9,637 bases of DNA, taken from NCBI GenBank assembly GCA_017885365.1, contig JAFNGD010000426.1, forward strand, positions 1,444 through 11,080. The letters run 5' to 3'. A program made the translations under genes and the position numbers. Position 1 is the first letter of the stretch; each line of letters begins with the position of its first letter. Below the pieces are notes generated by a model. That model saw only the letters and a list, made by a program, of their open reading frames with translations. It was not told where the DNA came from and ran no database searches. Source of the DNA: Nitrospirota bacterium (lineage in GTDB: Bacteria > Nitrospirota > UBA9217). Below are positions 7,070 to 9,637 of this stretch, piece after piece.

Positions 7070-7687
7070 ATGGGATTCAGGGAAACAAGGCCGGAGCTGT
7101 TGACGGACAATCCGTTCAAGCTCATTGGAGCGGACTGGATGCTCATCACTGCGGGAACGAAGGAGTCGTTGAAGATCCCAGTTGCAACCGGCAGTGGATC
7201 TTCGATCCTCAAGGAAGATGGTTATTCTAATCGCTCGCTCACTCCGCAGAAAGCTGCGGAGAATTCGCTCGCTCCTGGATTCAACACCATGACCGCCAGC
7301 TGGGGCGGGCTGGGGGTGCTCTGGGAGCGGAAGGTGGCCACCTGCTACATCCGACCTACGCGCCACACCTTCGGGTTCGTCGAGCAAGCGCTGCAGTTCA
7401 CGCTTTCCTTCTTCGATGAGAAGCACCGCAAGGCCTTGACCTACTGCGGTACCCACTCCGGCCGGGACACCGACAAGGTCAAGGGGGCCGGTCTCACGCC
7501 GGTGAAGGAAGGCGGCTTCGTCTATTTTTTGGAGGCACGGCTCGTGCTGGCATGCAGGAAGATCTACTACCAGGACATCGGCCCCGAGCGTTTCCTCGAC
7601 CCCCGGATCGAGGGCATGTATCCGCAGAAGGATTACCACCGGATGTATATCGGAGAGATCGTGAAGTGCCTCGTGCAGGAGATCTGA
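7070..7687 (+). CDS. Flavin reductase family protein (flavoredoxin-like) with a repeat-encoded insert
   Basis: This is a 205-residue protein of the flavin reductase/flavoredoxin family, an FMN-binding cytoplasmic electron carrier or reductase. Family landmarks are NPFKLIGADWMLITAG (15-30), FNTMTASWGGLGVLW (71-85), IRPTRHTFGFVE, FTLSFFDE, CGTHSGRD, EARLVLACRK and KDYHRMYIGEIV near the end. The ATG at 7070 follows GGAAAGGACGGGG. Residues 34-70 (L-K-I-P-V to A-P-G) have no counterpart in the family. They are encoded exactly by the palindromic element at 7169-7279, which adds 37 codons without a stop between TKES and FNTM, probably in a hairpin turn before the FMN-contacting strand. Without it the protein is a normal 168 residues. 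The rest of the frame is undamaged, so the enlarged protein may be made, but its activity is unknown. The stop is 11 bases from the next gene, so the two are probably co-transcribed. Confidence 0.85.
   Translation: MGFRETRPELLTDNPFKLIGADWMLITAGTKESLKIPVATGSGSSILKEDGYSNRSLTPQKAAENSLAPGFNTMTASWGGLGVLWERKVATCYIRPTRHTFGFVEQALQFTLSFFDEKHRKALTYCGTHSGRDTDKVKGAGLTPVKEGGFVYFLEARLVLACRKIYYQDIGPERFLDPRIEGMYPQKDYHRMYIGEIVKCLVQEI
7169..7279 (-). repeat. Two-hairpin palindromic element, copy A (111 bases, inside the flavin reductase)
   Basis: Read on the minus strand this copy shares four blocks with copies B and C: TCCAGGAGCGAGCG at its start, AGCGAGCGATTAGAAT in the middle, CCTTGAGGATCGAAGA next, and CTTCAA at its end. 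Hairpin 1 is CTCCGCAG/CTGCGGAG with a 4-base loop (7242-7261). Hairpin 2 has an outer stem GAAGATCC/GGATCTTC (7171-7178 with 7196-7203) around a core unlike that of the other copies. It is reversed relative to the gene, its length is a multiple of three, and it is open in the gene's frame. Boundaries come from comparison with copies B and C and with the family's FNTM segment. Confidence 0.85.
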
Positions 7688-7698
7688 ACGGGACCGCC

Positions 7699-8115
7699 AT
7701 GGTAAAGGAACGCTGGCGCAAGGCGACGCAGAAGCAGCGGAGAAGGGCCATCGAGCTCGTTATCACGCTTGTCCTTATCGGTGCCGTTGTGTGGCAGTAC
7801 GGCGGCCTCGCTCCACGGGTCATCATCGTGCTTTCCTACTTGCTGAGCCTGCTCATCGTGCTGGTCCAGATGCCCTTCCTTGCGGGGTTCTACGGCATCC
7901 GGCGCTTCCGGCCGGTGCTGGTCATGGTTCTCATCGCCCTCCCGTTCCTGATCGCCCGGGGATACGAGGCCGTGTACGGGAAGGACCTGTTCCTGATCTG
8001 GTACGGCGATTGGCTCGGCGGGGTGCGGCCGTCAGCAGCGGCCCTGGCGATCGCCGCGCTGGCGTTCCTGTCGTACCTGGCAGGACGCGCGGGCAGGAAG
8101 ATGCGGCGGCCCTGA
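7699..8115 (+). CDS. Small four-helix inner-membrane protein of unknown function
   Basis: This is a 138-residue protein I do not recognise. A strongly basic N-terminus (KERWRKATQKQRRR) is followed by four hydrophobic segments at about 18-36, 40-63, 72-90 and 111-129, and by a basic C-terminus (GRAGRKMRRP). The basic ends suggest that both termini are cytoplasmic. There are no conserved cysteines, histidines or other evident catalytic residues. The ATG at 7699 begins 11 bases after the flavin reductase stop, with only a weak GGGA before it, so translation probably relies on coupling. The cupin gene follows after 27 bases. It lies in the likely flavin reductase-cupin transcription unit, but that context does not reveal a function. 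Confidence 0.7.
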   Translation: MVKERWRKATQKQRRRAIELVITLVLIGAVVWQYGGLAPRVIIVLSYLLSLLIVLVQMPFLAGFYGIRRFRPVLVMVLIALPFLIARGYEAVYGKDLFLIWYGDWLGGVRPSAAALAIAALAFLSYLAGRAGRKMRRP

Positions 8116-8228
8116 GCTTCAGCGGCCGAAGGAGGGAACAGCATGCCGACCTTCATAACAGCACCAACGTTCATCGCGGCCGCCGGAAACAGGCCGAAGA
8201 CCATCGAGGAGTACATCGGCCGGGTGAA

Positions 8229-8341
8229 TCCAGGAGCGAGCGTATTCCCCGTAGCTTGCTGCGGGGTCAGCGAGCGATTAGAATAAATAGTACTACCTTG
8301 AGGATCGAAGATTCCCTGCAGCTTGCTGCAGGGAGCTTCAA
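8229..8341 (+). repeat. Two-hairpin palindromic element, copy B (113 bases, inside the cupin gene)
   Basis: This copy has the same four conserved blocks in the same order as copy A, in gene orientation. Hairpin 1 is CCCCGTAG/CTGCGGGG with loop CTTG (8247-8266). Hairpin 2 is TCCCTGCAG/CTGCAGGGA with loop CTTG (8313-8334), enclosed by GAAG/CTTC. It is preceded by GAA at 8226-8228. Removing 8229-8341 rejoins GTG-AAT-TCC-GGC, the expected V-N-S-G of the protein. Its length is not a multiple of three, and it carries TAA in the incoming frame. Confidence 0.85.
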
Positions 8342-8426
8342 TTCCGGCACGACGGCGGTCAGCATCGCCCGCATGCAGAGCCCTTCGGGCTGGGTCGAGC
8401 CGGGCCAGACCCCGGAGTTCGACGAA

Positions 8427-8538
8427 TCCAGGAGCGAGCGCAGTCCCCGCAGTGTTACCGCGGGGCTAGCGAGCGATTAGAATGACGAAACACCTTGAGG
8501 ATCGAAGACTCCCTGCAGCTAGCTGCAGGAAGCTTCAG
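8427..8538 (+). repeat. Two-hairpin palindromic element, copy C (112 bases, inside the cupin gene)
   Basis: This copy is in the same orientation as B and lies 85 bases after it. Hairpin 1 is CCCCGC/GCGGGG (8445-8465) with a larger loop. Hairpin 2 is the perfect palindrome CCTGCAGCT/AGCTGCAGG (8512-8529), again flanked by GAAG and CTTC. It follows GAA at 8424-8426, and its last base differs from the other copies (CTTCAG rather than CTTCAA). Removal joins GAC-GAA-TAT-ACG, the expected D-E-Y-T. Confidence 0.85.
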
Positions 8539-8748
8539 TATACGCTGGTGCTCGAGGGCATGCTGAAGGTGGAGTCGAGGACCGGCGTGGTCGAGGTGCG
8601 GGCAGGACAGGCGGTCATCGCGCACCGGGGCGAGTGGGTCCGGTACAGCTCACCGGGGCCTGACGGCGCAGACTACGTCGCGGTCTGTGTTCCCGCCTTC
8701 GCTCCGGACACGGTCCACCGGGAAGCATAGACGGTCCTGACGTTCCCT

Positions 8749-8777
8749 GACGATCGTTCCCGGTGCGGACGATTGTT
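8749..8777 (+). terminator. Weak hairpin after the cupin gene, possible terminator
   Basis: ACGATCGT (8750-8757) pairs with ACGATTGT (8769-8776) over an 11-base loop, with one G-U pair. It lies about 20 bases past the cupin stop and before the ATPase gene. Only a poor pyrimidine run (TCTGCCCC) follows, so termination is uncertain. Confidence 0.25.
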
Positions 8778-8896
8778 CTGCCCCTGCTATCCTGAGCCCG
8801 AAACAACAGGCAAGGCCCGTATCTGATAGAATTAAAGCAGGGACCGGATAGGTCGATGCCGGTGGAGGAGATGTCGTTCGCCGGGAGGAGGGGACG

Positions 8897-9637
8897 ATGA
8901 TAACCAGGATGTCCAAGGTCGAGATCGTCGGGCCCAAGGACCTGCTGCGGGACGTTGTTGCTCTGCTCCAGCAGCTGAAGGTGATCCAGATCGATCCCGA
9001 GCAGAGCGAGCTTGCCGGTGAGGATGCGGTCGAGGAAAAGATCCGGCCGTTCCTGCACGATGAGCGGGAACGCTCCCTCTTCGAACGGCTGTTCCTGGAG
9101 GACCTCCGTCGCAGGGTCGATGATCTGCTCGCCGGCCTTCCGAACGTCCCGGTACGGACGAGCTATATCGAGCCGCAGGTCATTCTCGATACGATCCTTG
9201 TCACGGTCGATAAGCATCTCAGAACGGCCCGGACGCTTGCCGAGCGTAAACGGAGCATGGAGAGCGAGATCGAGGAATGCGTCCGGTTCGCCTCGTTTCT
9301 GGGCACCCTTGACTCCCTGTTCAAACAGCCGCATACTCCGCCCAACCTCGACGTCATCATGCTCACGATCAAGGACCAGACGGCCGTCGAGCATATTCGC
9401 AGCACGATCGGGAAATTGACGGACGGGAAGTTCAAGCTCTTCACGGTGCCTGCGGGACGCGGCACGCTCGCAGGAATGATCACCCTCGAGAAGGACGCCT
9501 CCGAAGCGGTGAGCGCCGCGCTTACCCGGGAGCACGTTCCGGAGCTTGGTCTTCCGCCGTCCTTCGAGGCATTGCCGCTCTCCGGGAAGATATCCTACCT
9601 GGAACGGCAGGGTCTGGAGCTTTCCCGGCAGATCGAG
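8897..9637 (+). CDS. V-type ATP synthase subunit I, N-terminal part (runs off the window)
   Basis: This is the start of the large stator/membrane subunit I (subunit a homologue) of a V/A-type ATPase, which carries ions across the inner membrane and ties the peripheral stalk to the rotor. 247 codons are present; the family is usually 600-660 residues, so only the cytoplasmic N-terminal domain is visible and the membrane half lies beyond the edge. The opening MITRMSKVEIVGPKDLL with QQLKVIQID a little later is characteristic of the family. Next come a long charged helical stretch (EEKIRPFLHDERERSLFERL, then helices around residues 95-140) and an alpha/beta segment, LDVIMLTIKDQTAVEHIRS. The ATG at 8897 follows GGGAGGAGGGG. 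A 14-codon frame from ATG 8856 ends in TGA overlapping this ATG, which may be a leader peptide or chance. The gene is probably the first of the ATPase operon. Confidence 0.85.
   Translation, partial: MITRMSKVEIVGPKDLLRDVVALLQQLKVIQIDPEQSELAGEDAVEEKIRPFLHDERERSLFERLFLEDLRRRVDDLLAGLPNVPVRTSYIEPQVILDTILVTVDKHLRTARTLAERKRSMESEIEECVRFASFLGTLDSLFKQPHTPPNLDVIMLTIKDQTAVEHIRSTIGKLTDGKFKLFTVPAGRGTLAGMITLEKDASEAVSAALTREHVPELGLPPSFEALPLSGKISYLERQGLELSRQIE

Larger units (their letters stand above)
8143..8730 (+). pseudogene. Small cupin-domain protein split by two palindromic elements
   Basis: The gene begins at ATG 8143 after a strong AAGGAGGG site. It reads MPTFITAPTFIAAAGNRPK...EEYIGRVN, then enters element B and meets TAA at 8286. 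Family-like sequence resumes in another frame (SGTTAVSIARMQSPSGWVEP to TPEFDE), enters element C and meets TAG at 8478. It resumes in a third frame (YTLVLEGMLKVES..., RAGQAVIAHRGEWVRYSS, VCVPAFAPDTVH) to TAG at 8728. Joining 8143-8228, 8342-8426 and 8539-8730 gives 363 bases, an uninterrupted 120-residue single-domain cupin. The family's first metal motif is replaced by TPEFDE, so metal binding is uncertain. No other damage is visible. As plain DNA this is a pseudogene; whether RNA or translation skips the inserts cannot be judged from sequence. Confidence 0.8.

Noticed and set aside
8615..9535. Minus-strand 306-codon frame opposite the ATPase subunit
   Set aside because: The plus-strand reading has a clear V-ATPase subunit I start with a ribosome site, and the minus frame has no recognisable motif.

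Overview
The window looks like chromosomal DNA of a Gram-negative, probably anaerobic bacterium, perhaps Desulfobacterota or Nitrospirota. The clues are a G+C-rich background, secreted binding proteins, a sigma-54 promoter, a flavoredoxin-type flavin reductase and a V-type ATPase operon. The lineage is an inference from gene content. There is no rRNA, tRNA, CRISPR array or recognisable transposase.

Region 1 (1-4563) is a PAPS-type sulfotransferase gene split in two. The 5' part (96-485, P-loop motif GTRRSGSN) and the 3' part (about 3952-4563) belong to one family. Between them lies about 3.46 kb of visibly A+T-richer DNA, and an estimated 35-40 central codons are missing. The intervening DNA is a self-contained minus-strand transcription unit. 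It has a palindromic upstream site (3909-3922), a near-perfect sigma-54 promoter (3821-3836), a broken zinc-ribbon/chemoreceptor gene (3794-2789), a PhnD-like binding protein (2792-1959), a molybdate-type binding protein (1875-694) and a hairpin terminator (653-610). No ABC permease or ATPase accompanies the binding proteins.

Region 2 (4564-6882) is a 381-base stretch with no convincing gene, then a minus-strand membrane-anchored PAS-GGDEF-EAL cyclic-di-GMP protein whose A-site reads GSDEF.

Region 3 (7013-8730) is a plus-strand cluster: flavin reductase, a small four-helix membrane protein and a small cupin protein. It holds the most unusual signal, three copies of an undescribed-looking 111-113-base element with two hairpins (7169-7279 reversed, 8229-8341 and 8427-8538). 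All three lie inside protein-coding sequence and follow the triplet GAA in element orientation. One copy adds 37 in-frame codons to the flavin reductase. The other two split the cupin gene, and removing exactly those two segments restores a clean 120-codon frame. The copies differ in sequence but keep their stems, including a compensatory base pair. They resemble Rickettsia palindromic elements or MITE/REP-like sequences in behaviour, though not in any sequence I recognise.

Region 4 (8897-9637) is the start of a V-type ATP synthase subunit I gene that runs off the window, probably the first gene of an ATPase operon.
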